A DNA stretch of 64,000 nucleotides from Methanoculleus chikugoensis (GTDB lineage Archaea > Halobacteriota > Methanomicrobia > Methanomicrobiales > Methanoculleaceae), in the NCBI RefSeq assembly GCF_900095385.1, contig NZ_FMID01000004.1, positions 1 through 64,000 of the forward strand, given 5' to 3'. Of the stretch, positions 9,601 through 16,923 are shown in pieces. Within the stretch, counting starts at the first letter, position 1, and every line of letters begins with the position of its first letter. The notes under the pieces were generated by a model. That model did no database searches. It was not told the origin of the DNA and was given only the letters and a program-made list of their open reading frames with translations. The position numbers and the translations under genes are program-made.

Positions 9601-10325
9601 TCACGGGGCGGCGTGAACGTCCGTGCATCAATGAGCGCAGAGATCCGGCCTTTGAAGAAGGTATCTATCACTTCCGGGTCGGAACGCGCCCCGATCCCCT
9701 GATCCTGTACCCCGAAGCAGAAGACCGGGAGGACGTCGTAATACTTCTCGAACTCCCGGATCAGGGCATCTTCGACGGCCAGGTCCCCGTTTACCCAGTG
9801 CGTCCGGGAAAAGAGAAGGCCGACACGGACACTGTGCCGGGACGGATACCCGGCGAGGTACTCATCGGGATCATCAAAGACACACCCAATGTCCGGGTGA
9901 TAGATCCCTTCCCAGCGGGTCTCGTGCGGAGGATCGTAAGCGACGTCCATACCGGTAACTTCAGCCTGGACATACCTGATCAGGTTCCGGATGTTCTCGG
10001 GCCCCCCGTAGAGGAAGTAAGCGCTCACCGTGGAGACGACGGCGAGCGGCACGGTCGAGGCCGACCACGAGGCATCGGTGTAGCCGAACGGTATAACCGG
10101 AACACCTTCCCGGAGACCGCCCAGGATCTCGTCCCAGACCGGGTCGTGTGACGGGTGGATCAGGACGACATCCGCCCCGTTGCACGACTCGATGCATCGC
10201 TTCCGTTGCTCCGGATCGTCTTTCAGTTCATGTACCTGCCACGCGGCAAGAGCGATCCCCGCCTCCCGCGCTGCACCGGAAAACTGCAGCAGTTCGCTGC
10301 CCCAGGCTACTATAGTTACTTTCAT
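6624..10325 (-). CDS. cobN: Cobaltochelatase large subunit CobN (BchH/CobN family)
   Basis: At 1233 residues this matches the usual CobN/BchH length. The family binds the tetrapyrrole and the metal, with an AAA+/VWA partner supplying ATP hydrolysis. The core signature HVGTHGNLEFLPGK is clear, preceded by a Cys cluster and followed by NADNPPEGTLAKRR. In methanogens such proteins are annotated as cobalt chelatase for corrinoids; F430 nickel insertion uses the separate CfbA. The start overlaps the ABC ATPase stop (ATGA) and the stop overlaps the lipoprotein start, so the gene is embedded in a corrinoid/metal transport operon. The partner is probably the fusion protein at 2964-4982. Mg specificity cannot be excluded from sequence. 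Confidence 0.92.
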   Translation of the reverse strand: MKVTIVAWGSELLQFSGAAREAGIALAAWQVHELKDDPEQRKRCIESCNGADVVLIHPSHDPVWDEILGGLREGVPVIPFGYTDASWSASTVPLAVVSTVSAYFLYGGPENIRNLIRYVQAEVTGMDVAYDPPHETRWEGIYHPDIGCVFDDPDEYLAGYPSRHSVRVGLLFSRTHWVNGDLAVEDALIREFEKYYDVLPVFCFGVQDQGIGARSDPEVIDTFFKGRISALIDARTFTPPRDGDACTAALVKLGVPVFHPLILYHRTEADWKADTDGMRGSDVSWYVALPEFLGAIEMLPVGAAESRDPVGTEGERHVPIAERVEKFVGRVRKWVNLAQKPAEERRVAFILHNKPCSSVEATVGSGAHLDTLESVARILKAMRDRGYAVKCPESGKALIETIMERKAISDFRWTSVAEIVRRGGALALVEPEDYALWFETLPSGIRTRICEAWGRPPGEEVDGVPPAMVYEGKIVVTGIRYGNAVVCVQPKRGCAGARCDGEVCKILHDPGVPPTHQYLATYRYIEETFGADVIVHVGTHGNLEFLPGKSVAPSDACFPDIAIGTVPHLYIYNADNPPEGTLAKRRSYATLVDHMQTVMVASDLYAGLKELEEQIADYHRAKDVDRARAHALEHTIADLLEQTGIADEIGFAAMREEGKSFGEVVAAAHTAVTRIADTRIPEGMHVFGEVPEGERRVEFIHAVMRYDGKVREAVLRMMGHDALTADEARLRDADVAAKSLIAAILAGEPPDRAAEQALSDCLCRHDHEALEATRAGVIDIAARMDASDEIGSLLSGFAGGYIPPGPSGLITRGKPEVLPTGRNFYSLDPFRVPTRAAWRIGTRLAESVVAKYVDENGRIPENIGMYWMASDVMWADGEQLAQIFSLIGVEPVWTDGRVRSYRVIALEELGRPRIDVTVRMSGILRDCFYTSIELLDDAIREVAALDEPPEMNFIRKHALQGSGTARIFGSRPGTYGNGVSLAVYASAWKGEADLAEVFVRWNSYAYGRGSFGEESPETFSAQLAAVDLTFNKTVTDEYDLLGCCCYFGTHGGLTGAVRALSNRDVPAYYGDTRDRDRVEVRTVAEEVRRVVRARLLNPKWIEGMKRHGYKGAGDISRQVGTVYGWEATTQEVDDRIFDDITRTFVLNSEMRQFFADENPWALEEIGRRLLEAHERGLWDADPDVLEGLRTAYLEMEGWIEDRMGAVGGDVQGGAVRVVTVEEVRAFRKGQKGE

Positions 10326-11116
10326 TCGATCTTCACCGGATCATCGTTGTTTGACGGACGAAGGGGGACCACGTACGGCACGCCCATCTCGTCCTTTACG
10401 GACGCCTCGATGCTATAGGCTGCGCGCACCATCTCCCCACTCAGGAGAGAGGACGGCGTCCCCCAGCCGAGCACCAGCCCTTCTTTCAGGATCAGGAGCC
10501 GGTGGCAGTAGCGGGCGGCGAGGTTCAGGTCATGGATCGCAGCCACCACTGCAAGCCGGCGTTCTTCGGCGAGCCGGCGCAGGAGATCCATCACCTCAAT
10601 CTGGTTGCGGACGTCAAGCGCGCTCGTCGGCTCGTCGAGGAGAAGGATCCGGGCATCCTGCGCGATTGCTCGTGCAATCAGCACCCGCTGCCGCTCCCCG
10701 CCCGAGAGGCGATCGACCCTGCGTGATGCGAAGTCGCCGATACCGAGAAGCGAGAGCGCTTCCGAGACCTTCTGTTTGTCTTCTTCGGAGACACTCCAGC
10801 GCAGGTGCGGCCGTCTGCCCATCAGGACAGTCTCAAAGACCGTCGCGGAACCGGATACACCGCCGTTCTGCGGGACGTAGGCAACCGCCCGCGCGATCTC
10901 CGTCCGGTTCATGGAACACATCTCCCTCCCTTCAAGGAAAACGGCTCCTTCCGGGTCGAGGATCCGGTCCAGACACCGGAGCAGCGTCGTCTTCCCCGAG
11001 CCGTTCGGCCCGACGAGACCGATGACCTCCCCCGCATCGAGGACGAACGAAACGTCCTCGAGCACCTGTCGGTCGCGGTAGGCAAACGAGACCCTCCTTG
11101 CACAGAGCAGCGGCAT
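10322..11116 (-). CDS. FecCD-type ABC importer ATPase (BtuD/FepC-like)
   Basis: The 264-residue ATPase has Walker A GPNGSGKTT, signature LSGGERQRV, Walker B ILLLDEPTSALD and switch His in AAIHDLNLA. This is the type II importer group for iron-siderophore, haem, cobalamin and related metal complexes. The start at 11116 (MPLLCARRVSF) was chosen because its ATG overlaps the permease stop as ATGA; the open frame continues upstream inside the permease. It couples to CobN by another ATGA overlap. A corrinoid or cobalt complex substrate is inferred from the CobN partner. Confidence 0.9.
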   Translation of the reverse strand: MPLLCARRVSFAYRDRQVLEDVSFVLDAGEVIGLVGPNGSGKTTLLRCLDRILDPEGAVFLEGREMCSMNRTEIARAVAYVPQNGGVSGSATVFETVLMGRRPHLRWSVSEEDKQKVSEALSLLGIGDFASRRVDRLSGGERQRVLIARAIAQDARILLLDEPTSALDVRNQIEVMDLLRRLAEERRLAVVAAIHDLNLAARYCHRLLILKEGLVLGWGTPSSLLSGEMVRAAYSIEASVKDEMGVPYVVPLRPSNNDDPVKIE

Positions 11117-12177
11117 CAGGCATCCCTCCTGCGCATGAAGAGGTAGAGGAAGAACGGTATGCCGAGGAACGCGGTCATGATCCCGACCGGAATGATGGTC
11201 CCCGGGATCAGGGTGCGGGCGAGGCAGTCGGCGCCGAGGAGGAGGACGGCACCCACGAGCCCGGACGCGGGGAGGAGGGTGCGGTGATCGGTTCCGATCA
11301 CCATCCGGGTGATGTGGGGCGCCACGAGGCCGATGAACCCGATAGTGCCGGTGAAGCAGATGATCACCGCCGTCACGAGGGAGGCGGCGAGCATGAACCC
11401 GGCCATGGACCGCTCCACCGGCACACCGAGGCTTTTGGCCGTCTCGTCGCCCTCGGCGAGGGCGTTGAGGTCCCACGCACGCCAGAGGAGGGGCGGGACG
11501 GCTGCGGCGACGACGACCGTCACGATCGCCAGTTTCGGCCAGGATGACTTGTCCAGGGACCCGAACATCCAGAAGACGACCGCCTGCACCTTTTCCGAGT
11601 TACCCAGGTACTGAAGAAGAGAGGTGACGGCCGAGAAGAGGTACATGAGCGCGATGCCGGCGAGGATCATCGTCTCGCTCCCCATGCCCCGCAGGCGGGC
11701 CATGCCATAGATGGCGCCGGCAGCGAGCATGGCAAAGAGGAAGGCGTTGCCGACGACGAGGTAGCCGGAGAGAAAACCGGCCCCGAGAATGATGGCAACC
11801 GATGCGCCGCACGAAGCAGCTGAGGCGATCCCGAGGGTGAAGGGGCTTGCAAGCGGGTTTCGGAGGACTCCCTGCATCACCGAGCCTGCAATCGCAAGCC
11901 CGAATCCTGCCGCAATCGCAAAGAGCACCCGGTGCAGCCGCCAGCCCCAGACGATCCCGACAGCGTTGGACTCAATCATCCGGTCAGGCAGGTCGACCGC
12001 GTCGGGGAAGAGCCCGGCGAGGACCGCGAGGTAGGAGTCGGCGACCGAGAGGTCGGCCGACCCGAGGGTGACCGCGACCCCGGCGAGCGCTATGAGGATC
12101 AGAATGAGGCTAGTGATGAAGAGGGCTCGCTTCTCGGTGAGCCGCGCGTATTCCTGCCTGCCGGTATCGGTTATCAT
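11116..12177 (-). CDS. FecCD-type ABC permease (BtuC-like)
   Basis: The 353-residue membrane protein has about ten helices and the FecCD signatures GLAIAGSVMQGVLRNPLASP (after the second helix) and IGFIGLVAPHITRM near the C-terminus. It forms the channel of a type II importer with the neighbouring ATPase. The start at 12177 (MITDTGRQEY) overlaps the stop of the binding-protein gene as ATGA; an extra 40 upstream in-frame codons are basic/Pro-rich and unlikely to be translated. The likely cargo is a corrinoid, cobalt complex or siderophore, by analogy with BtuC and the CobN context. Confidence 0.9.
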   Translation of the reverse strand: MITDTGRQEYARLTEKRALFITSLILILIALAGVAVTLGSADLSVADSYLAVLAGLFPDAVDLPDRMIESNAVGIVWGWRLHRVLFAIAAGFGLAIAGSVMQGVLRNPLASPFTLGIASAASCGASVAIILGAGFLSGYLVVGNAFLFAMLAAGAIYGMARLRGMGSETMILAGIALMYLFSAVTSLLQYLGNSEKVQAVVFWMFGSLDKSSWPKLAIVTVVVAAAVPPLLWRAWDLNALAEGDETAKSLGVPVERSMAGFMLAASLVTAVIICFTGTIGFIGLVAPHITRMVIGTDHRTLLPASGLVGAVLLLGADCLARTLIPGTIIPVGIMTAFLGIPFFLYLFMRRRDA

Positions 12178-13403
12178 GCCGGGTACACAAACGTTCCGTG
12201 TTCGTCGAGGTCGTAGTCGAGCCGCTGGAATTCGTCCAGGTACTGCCGGTGGACGGCACGGGGATCCAGGTCGGGGAAACGGTCTGGGTAGAACCATTTC
12301 GCCATGTATGCGACGCCGATGAAGTATTCTGGCCCTCCGATGACGTCGGAGTGGATGATATGCACCCGGTCGTCCCTGACCGCACCGATCCTATCCCAGA
12401 CCGGGCGGTTCGCGATCGAACGACGGACGTTCTCGAAGGACGACGGGTCGTCGTCGCCGTAGCCGCCGAACACCAGTTCGCCGGCACCCACAATCTTGAC
12501 GATGACGTCGGGGTTCCTGCTGATGACCGCCTCGGGGTCGACCACAGGGTACTCGACCGGGTTGTCGGCGAAGATGTTTCTGCCGCCGGCAAGTTCGATT
12601 TTCTCGTCGTAGCCCGAGCCCTTTCCAGCGCTCTTGTAGTCGTTCCAGCTCTCCAGGTAGACAGGAACCCGGTCGTCGACCGGGATTGCGTTGACCACTT
12701 CTGCCACCGTATTCGTAACGTTCCCATGGAACGCAAGGAACCGCTCTGCTCCCTCTTCTTTCCCGAGAAGGAGCCCGAGCGTCCGCACCTCGTCGGCGTA
12801 TACCGCCGGCCGGTAACTGTCGAACCGGAAGAAACGGATGCCGGGATCGATGGACCCGAGGGTCTCTTCGATCTCGGTGCACGAACTCTCGGAGAGGGTT
12901 GCGTAGAGGAAGACCGCATCGGGACGAGCCCCGGTAACCTGCTCGTAGTCAGGCGACCAGATCGATCCGAGGTTTGCCTTACCCTGGTACTCGGGGAAGA
13001 ATGTCGGGTCTTCAAGGGTGTACTTGCTCACACCCACGAAACGGTCGGGTTCGATCCCGATCGACCGCATCATCTCGAGGGTATCGCTATTAAAGACCGC
13101 AATCCTCCGGAGCGGGCGGGAAAGTGTCGTTGTTCGCCCGGAGGAGTCGGTTATTGTGAGCGGCCGGCCGTCCCAGTGCTCATGGACGAACGCAGCGTCC
13201 CGGAGGTCGCCGGGCGTCGGACCCTCAACCGTTCCGCCCATGAACCGGGCATCCAATGAATCAAGGATTGCAGTCCCGAGTTCCGATGCTGTCAGGGTGC
13301 CGTCACCGTCACGGTCGCACGGGACTGTCGCCGCCGCTGTCGCCCCGGCCAGGAGGCAGATGCAGCAGGCGAGCAGGAGGAATCGCCGGGTCACCGACAG
13401 CAC
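12174..13403 (-). CDS. FecCD-system substrate-binding protein with N-terminal EF-hand/dockerin-like loop
   Basis: The 409-residue exported protein begins with a signal peptide (about 1-25). A calcium loop DRDGDGTLTASEL follows (about 30-42), as in dockerin/EF-hand repeats, then a BtuF/FepB-type periplasmic-binding fold (about 85-400). Class III binding proteins of this kind capture metal complexes and deliver them to FecCD permeases. The calcium loop in front of the binding fold is an unusual addition that might stabilise the protein or mediate docking at the cell surface. It heads the transporter genes and overlaps the upstream small secreted gene by 13 bases. Confidence 0.88.
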   Translation of the reverse strand: MLSVTRRFLLLACCICLLAGATAAATVPCDRDGDGTLTASELGTAILDSLDARFMGGTVEGPTPGDLRDAAFVHEHWDGRPLTITDSSGRTTTLSRPLRRIAVFNSDTLEMMRSIGIEPDRFVGVSKYTLEDPTFFPEYQGKANLGSIWSPDYEQVTGARPDAVFLYATLSESSCTEIEETLGSIDPGIRFFRFDSYRPAVYADEVRTLGLLLGKEEGAERFLAFHGNVTNTVAEVVNAIPVDDRVPVYLESWNDYKSAGKGSGYDEKIELAGGRNIFADNPVEYPVVDPEAVISRNPDVIVKIVGAGELVFGGYGDDDPSSFENVRRSIANRPVWDRIGAVRDDRVHIIHSDVIGGPEYFIGVAYMAKWFYPDRFPDLDPRAVHRQYLDEFQRLDYDLDEHGTFVYPA

Positions 13404-13876
13404 CCCCGCCCGAATACCACGGTAAGCGCCGCCAGGGCGACTGCATACCCGAAACCGGGTGTTTCCAGAGCAGTTGTCTGCGCAGCCTGCCCTGAGTCAC
13501 GGGGTTCGTCCGAGCCCACGACGCCCGACTCACCGGTCAACAGGTCTTCCCACGTGCCGGCGAACGCTTCTCCGGCCTCCGGCGGCCCCTGCACCCGGTA
13601 GCAGATCGTTTCTTCGCCGATAACGGCGAAGGCGACGTGCTGGTCGGAGACCCGGGTGCGGTTGTCCGGGTGGTCGCACCCGGCCCACGTGCAGCTGTCG
13701 GGGATGGTCTCGACGATACCCCCGACAGGGATATCGTTCACCGTGAGCGTCACCTCAAGACCACCCTCCGGGCTTTCCGGGAGGGGAGCGGCGATCCTTT
13801 CGACGCTACCGGCCGCTACGGGAACCGCGAGCACAAGGATCAGAATATACAGGAGTGCTGCTCTGTTCGGTGTCAC
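13391..13876 (-). CDS. Small secreted protein with PGF-type C-terminal sorting signal
   Basis: The 161-residue protein has an N-terminal signal peptide (about 1-22), a short extracellular domain with a Cys pair (CTWAGC) and a C-terminal TPGFG followed by a hydrophobic helix and basic residues. That layout matches archaeosortase-type (PGF-CTERM-like) anchoring. It is the first gene of the operon leading to the binding protein, permease, ATPase and CobN, overlapping the binding protein by 13 bases. It may be a surface-anchored accessory in corrinoid or metal capture. No known extracellular domain was recognised. Confidence 0.75.
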   Translation of the reverse strand: MTPNRAALLYILILVLAVPVAAGSVERIAAPLPESPEGGLEVTLTVNDIPVGGIVETIPDSCTWAGCDHPDNRTRVSDQHVAFAVIGEETICYRVQGPPEAGEAFAGTWEDLLTGESGVVGSDEPRDSGQAAQTTALETPGFGYAVALAALTVVFGRGCCR

Positions 13877-14395
13877 TGCAGGGAGTTTGGTGTATAGTAT
13901 TAAATATCTTATTATTTGTATTACTTATTCCGAGTGGTTCCAATTTTGTATGACATGATGCTAACAAATATCAAAAAGTCATTACATCCGAGTTTTTCGG
14001 CACATCGACAATCGTTGTGCAGGCCGGGAGTGCGACCGCGGGGTGTTGAGATTTGGAAGAGATCCCGAAGAAATGGCGGTTGTCCTCTCCCGGTTTAGGG
14101 CTCAAATCCGGCATAAATCAACGATATAGCAAGAATGAAATTTTCCGGCTGTCTGATAGGGAGGATTGACCCAAAGGAGCATGAGCACCACGAGGCCGCG
14201 AGTAGGTTTTCCCCTCCCGGCGTCCACTGCACCGGAACACACCGGAGCGGATACAGGATGTTCAGGGATACCCCCTTCCCCCGGGCGGCACTCCGGACGG
14301 CTTTACTAAATAAAAACATTAATATTCCACTTAGTGTTATTTATCGATCGATCTGTAATACCAGATCTCACGAAACTGAAAAGGAGTAGAAACAC
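13877..14395. other. Divergent intergenic region with promoters for two operons
   Basis: About 520 bases separate the minus-strand transporter operon from the plus-strand pilin pair. The left part (about 13890-13925) is AT-rich with TTAAATATCTTATTATT, suited to the transporter promoter on the minus strand. The right part (about 14305-14340) has AAATAAAAACATTAATATT upstream of the pilin, whose ATG has an AAAAGGAG Shine-Dalgarno sequence (about 14379-14386). No gene was recognised in between. Confidence 0.5.
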
Positions 14396-15106
14396 ATGAA
14401 AGAACAGCACATAACCGAAGACGCTGTTTCGCCGGTGATTGGGGTGATGCTGATGCTGGTCGTCACGATAATCATCGCCGCCGTTGTCTCCACGTTTGCA
14501 GGCGGCATGATGAAGAGCGAGCAAACAGCGCCTCAAGCCTCTTTCGAGTGCGTCATTTCAAACGACGGTTCCTGGGGCGGGAGCAGTTTCGACCTGACCT
14601 GCCTTGGTACCAGCGAAGGCATCCCCACAAAGGACCTGAGACTGGTGACCAGCTGGAAGGCATCGGACGGTACCACAGGAGGGGCAACGATCACCGGACC
14701 TTCGATAGAGCCGAACACACATTACAAGAACGCTACCGGCACCCCTGAAAGTACATACCACTCGCCACTGGGCTTCGGTCCAGGTGCAGGAGACTGGGTG
14801 GCATCCGGCAATTACACATCATCGCAGCATTTCGGGAATTACACTATCATGGCCGGAACAGCGATGCACAACAGTGCATACGGATGGAACGAGACTTACG
14901 GCGGCTACGGGGTCACGCCTGGATCGCGATACCAATACACAGATGGCTCGACGTTCAGCCTCGCAAACCAGGATTGCGACGCGATGATGGCAATCCTCGG
15001 CGAGGACTGGTACCATCTCCGGCCGGGAGATGTGGTTAGCGTGAAACTTGCACATATCCCGAGCGGGAAGGTCATCTTCGAGAAAAATGTCGTGGTGGAG
15101 GGATAG
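14396..15106 (+). CDS. Archaeal type IV pilin, long form (pair 1)
   Basis: The 236-residue protein starts with a short charged leader ending in EDAVSPVIG and a hydrophobic helix LMLVVTIIIAAVVSTFAGG, the archaeal Pilin_N (PF07790-type) signature. The leader would be cut by the prepilin peptidase and the helix packs in the fibre core. The exposed domain is Gly/Tyr/Asn-rich with several NxT/S sites. It ends with a conserved PSGKVIFEKNVVVEG block shared with the long pilins at 36131 and 37595. A short pilin follows after 3 bases, so the two form a cassette that occurs three times in this window. Confidence 0.92.
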   Translation: MKEQHITEDAVSPVIGVMLMLVVTIIIAAVVSTFAGGMMKSEQTAPQASFECVISNDGSWGGSSFDLTCLGTSEGIPTKDLRLVTSWKASDGTTGGATITGPSIEPNTHYKNATGTPESTYHSPLGFGPGAGDWVASGNYTSSQHFGNYTIMAGTAMHNSAYGWNETYGGYGVTPGSRYQYTDGSTFSLANQDCDAMMAILGEDWYHLRPGDVVSVKLAHIPSGKVIFEKNVVVEG

Positions 15107-15109
15107 ACA

Positions 15110-15664
15110 ATGAGAAGACAACGTGACGATGCGGTGTCCCCGGTGGTGGGCGTGATGCTGATGCTCGTGGTGACGGTCATCATCGCGGCAGTGGTGAGCG
15201 CCTTCGCTGGCGGCATGGGTAGCGGATCGGAGAAACTCCAGCAGGTGCAGCTCAGAGCGACGTACAGCCAGGCTGACGGCATGACCATCGAACATCTCGG
15301 TGGCGACGCCATCGCAACGATATCGACCAACGTGATCGTCCGGCCCTCAAAGACCTTCGGGAACGCCGAGCACATGAGATGGGTCGTGAACAAGACAAGC
15401 ATCACCGACGAGAAGAAAACTACTGCCTACCCAGATGGAACTCCCTGGTTAGCAGCAAGCGGTGTGACAGGCGCAAAGGCCTTCCGACCCGGGGAAACGC
15501 ATCATATCCTTTCACCCTATCACAATTCTACATTCCTGCAGCCCGGAGCAAGCGCAACCTACAAGTTCGACAATCTCGACAATATCGGAAGAACATTCTA
15601 TGTGGAGTTTGTCGACGATGCAGGCCGGGTCTTTGGACAGACTGAAGTGATCATCAAACCCTGA
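15110..15664 (+). CDS. Archaeal type IV pilin, short form (pair 1)
   Basis: The 184-residue protein has the leader QRDDAVSPVVG and helix LMLVVTVIIAAVVSAFAGG of archaeal pilins. The head domain carries a HLGGDAI motif after the helix, a RPGETH motif in the middle and ends in GQTEVIIKP. The short pilins at 35594 and 37026 share this plan. It follows the long pilin by 3 bases and is surely co-transcribed. The pair could be major and minor subunits of one fibre; which is major cannot be told from sequence. Confidence 0.9.
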   Translation: MRRQRDDAVSPVVGVMLMLVVTVIIAAVVSAFAGGMGSGSEKLQQVQLRATYSQADGMTIEHLGGDAIATISTNVIVRPSKTFGNAEHMRWVVNKTSITDEKKTTAYPDGTPWLAASGVTGAKAFRPGETHHILSPYHNSTFLQPGASATYKFDNLDNIGRTFYVEFVDDAGRVFGQTEVIIKP

Positions 15665-15695
15665 ACCCCACCACATTTTTCTGTACTCATTTCTC

Positions 15696-16631
15696 TCAGA
15701 ACAGAAGAAGCACCAGCGTGATCGTAACCACTTTCGCAGCCATGCTCGCCGCGTACGTGACCAGCGCCACCCGGACGCCGAACCGACCGAAGAGCGAGAG
15801 GTAGAGCGGCACGGAGTACTTGACGTAGATCATGGTGATGACCACCATGCTCCCGAGGACGAGCGTGACGAGCGCCGTCTCGAGCGTGAGGACGCCCCCG
15901 TCCAGCAGGGACGCAACGATCGCGTAGCCCGCCGAGAAGTGGACGAACTGCGCCACGAGCGCCGCGGCGCTCTCGCCGGGAAGGCCGACGGCCCGGAGGA
16001 GCGGGTCGAACGCGGCAGCGACGCCGTCCATGACCCCCGTCGCGGAGAGAAGCGAAAAAACGATCAGCGCGACCAGGGTGATGGGAACGACCCGCCGGAG
16101 CGGCGGGACCGCCTTCCTGCACCCGGCGATGACAGAACCCCGATTGAGCGCGAGCGCGGCCACGGGGGCAGCAGGAACCGGGGCGATCACATGTCCGGGA
16201 TCTGCGAGGAACCGGCGGCTGTAGAGGAGGGCGAAAAGCGCCTGGATGCCGCTTGAGAAGAGGTTCAGCCCCGTGTAGATCCCCCCGACAACAGGGCCGA
16301 GGAGGATCAGGGCCGCAGGGAGCTGGACGCGGAAGAGCGATTCCCCGAGCACCACCGGGAAGGCGCCCATGATAAGGATCGGGATCACCTCCCGCTCTGT
16401 CACCTTCCCGTCGCGGTAGTATTCGGCGAGCATCGACTTTCCTGCCGTGGCGTTGACCCCCATCGCGACGATCGAGAGGACGCACGCATCGGAGAGGCCG
16501 GAGATCTTGCAAAACGGCCCGGTGAACGATGAAAGCCGGGAAAAGACCCCGGTCTCGGCGAGGATGTTCGCGACGACGATGCCCACGGTTACCAGCAGGA
16601 CGGCGTTCACCGCGGAAAAGAATACCTGCAC
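15696..16631 (-). CDS. Nucleoside-recognition (Gate) domain membrane protein
   Basis: The 311-residue integral membrane protein has about eight helices and two Gate-like segments, with Gly/Asn/Ser-rich turns such as MGVNATAGKSM and HFSAGYAIV. The Gate family (nucleoside recognition, PF07670) includes concentrative nucleoside transporters, SpmA/B and FeoB membrane parts. The exact solute is unknown; archaeal stand-alone copies are uncharacterised. It converges with the pilin pair (31 bases between ends), so it is not part of the pilus operon. Confidence 0.75.
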   Translation of the reverse strand: MQVFFSAVNAVLLVTVGIVVANILAETGVFSRLSSFTGPFCKISGLSDACVLSIVAMGVNATAGKSMLAEYYRDGKVTEREVIPILIMGAFPVVLGESLFRVQLPAALILLGPVVGGIYTGLNLFSSGIQALFALLYSRRFLADPGHVIAPVPAAPVAALALNRGSVIAGCRKAVPPLRRVVPITLVALIVFSLLSATGVMDGVAAAFDPLLRAVGLPGESAAALVAQFVHFSAGYAIVASLLDGGVLTLETALVTLVLGSMVVITMIYVKYSVPLYLSLFGRFGVRVALVTYAASMAAKVVTITLVLLLF

Positions 16632-16857
16632 GGCCCTACCCTTCCCCGAATACCATCTTTTATTCTCCCGGACGTATCTGCACCAGTATTACAATCTATT
16701 ATAATTTATATAATAAGTGTTACTACACATAACCAACAGATGAACTCATAGAAAAACATCCGTGCCGTCCGGGTTCTCATCGATTGTGGCAGACGCGACG
16801 ATCGGGCCACCATCACCGCCACGCACAAGGAGATCGTCACCCAGGAAAGACCCTCGC

Positions 16858-16905
16858 GAGTATACATAAGATAGTTAACTTAGGGGACTAATTAACTATA
16901 AAAAA
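16858..16905 (+). promoter_or_regulatory. Putative promoter of the type IV pilus assembly operon
   Basis: Two TATA-like boxes are visible, TATACATA at about 16860 and CTATAAAAAA at about 16896. The region from 16680 to 16920 is AT-rich. The first box would give a short leader that includes the AGGAGATTAGAG ribosome-binding site before the GTG at 16924. The second would give a nearly leaderless message. Confidence 0.45.
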
Positions 16906-16923
16906 TACTCCAGGAGATTAGAG

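Noticed and set aside
6501-10151. Several long plus-strand frames opposite cobN
   Set aside because: They are Pro/Arg-rich translations of the antisense strand; CobN motifs on the minus strand explain the region.
13877-14395. Cobalamin riboswitch upstream of the transporter operon
   Set aside because: No B12-box-like sequence was seen, and such riboswitches are not usual in these archaea.
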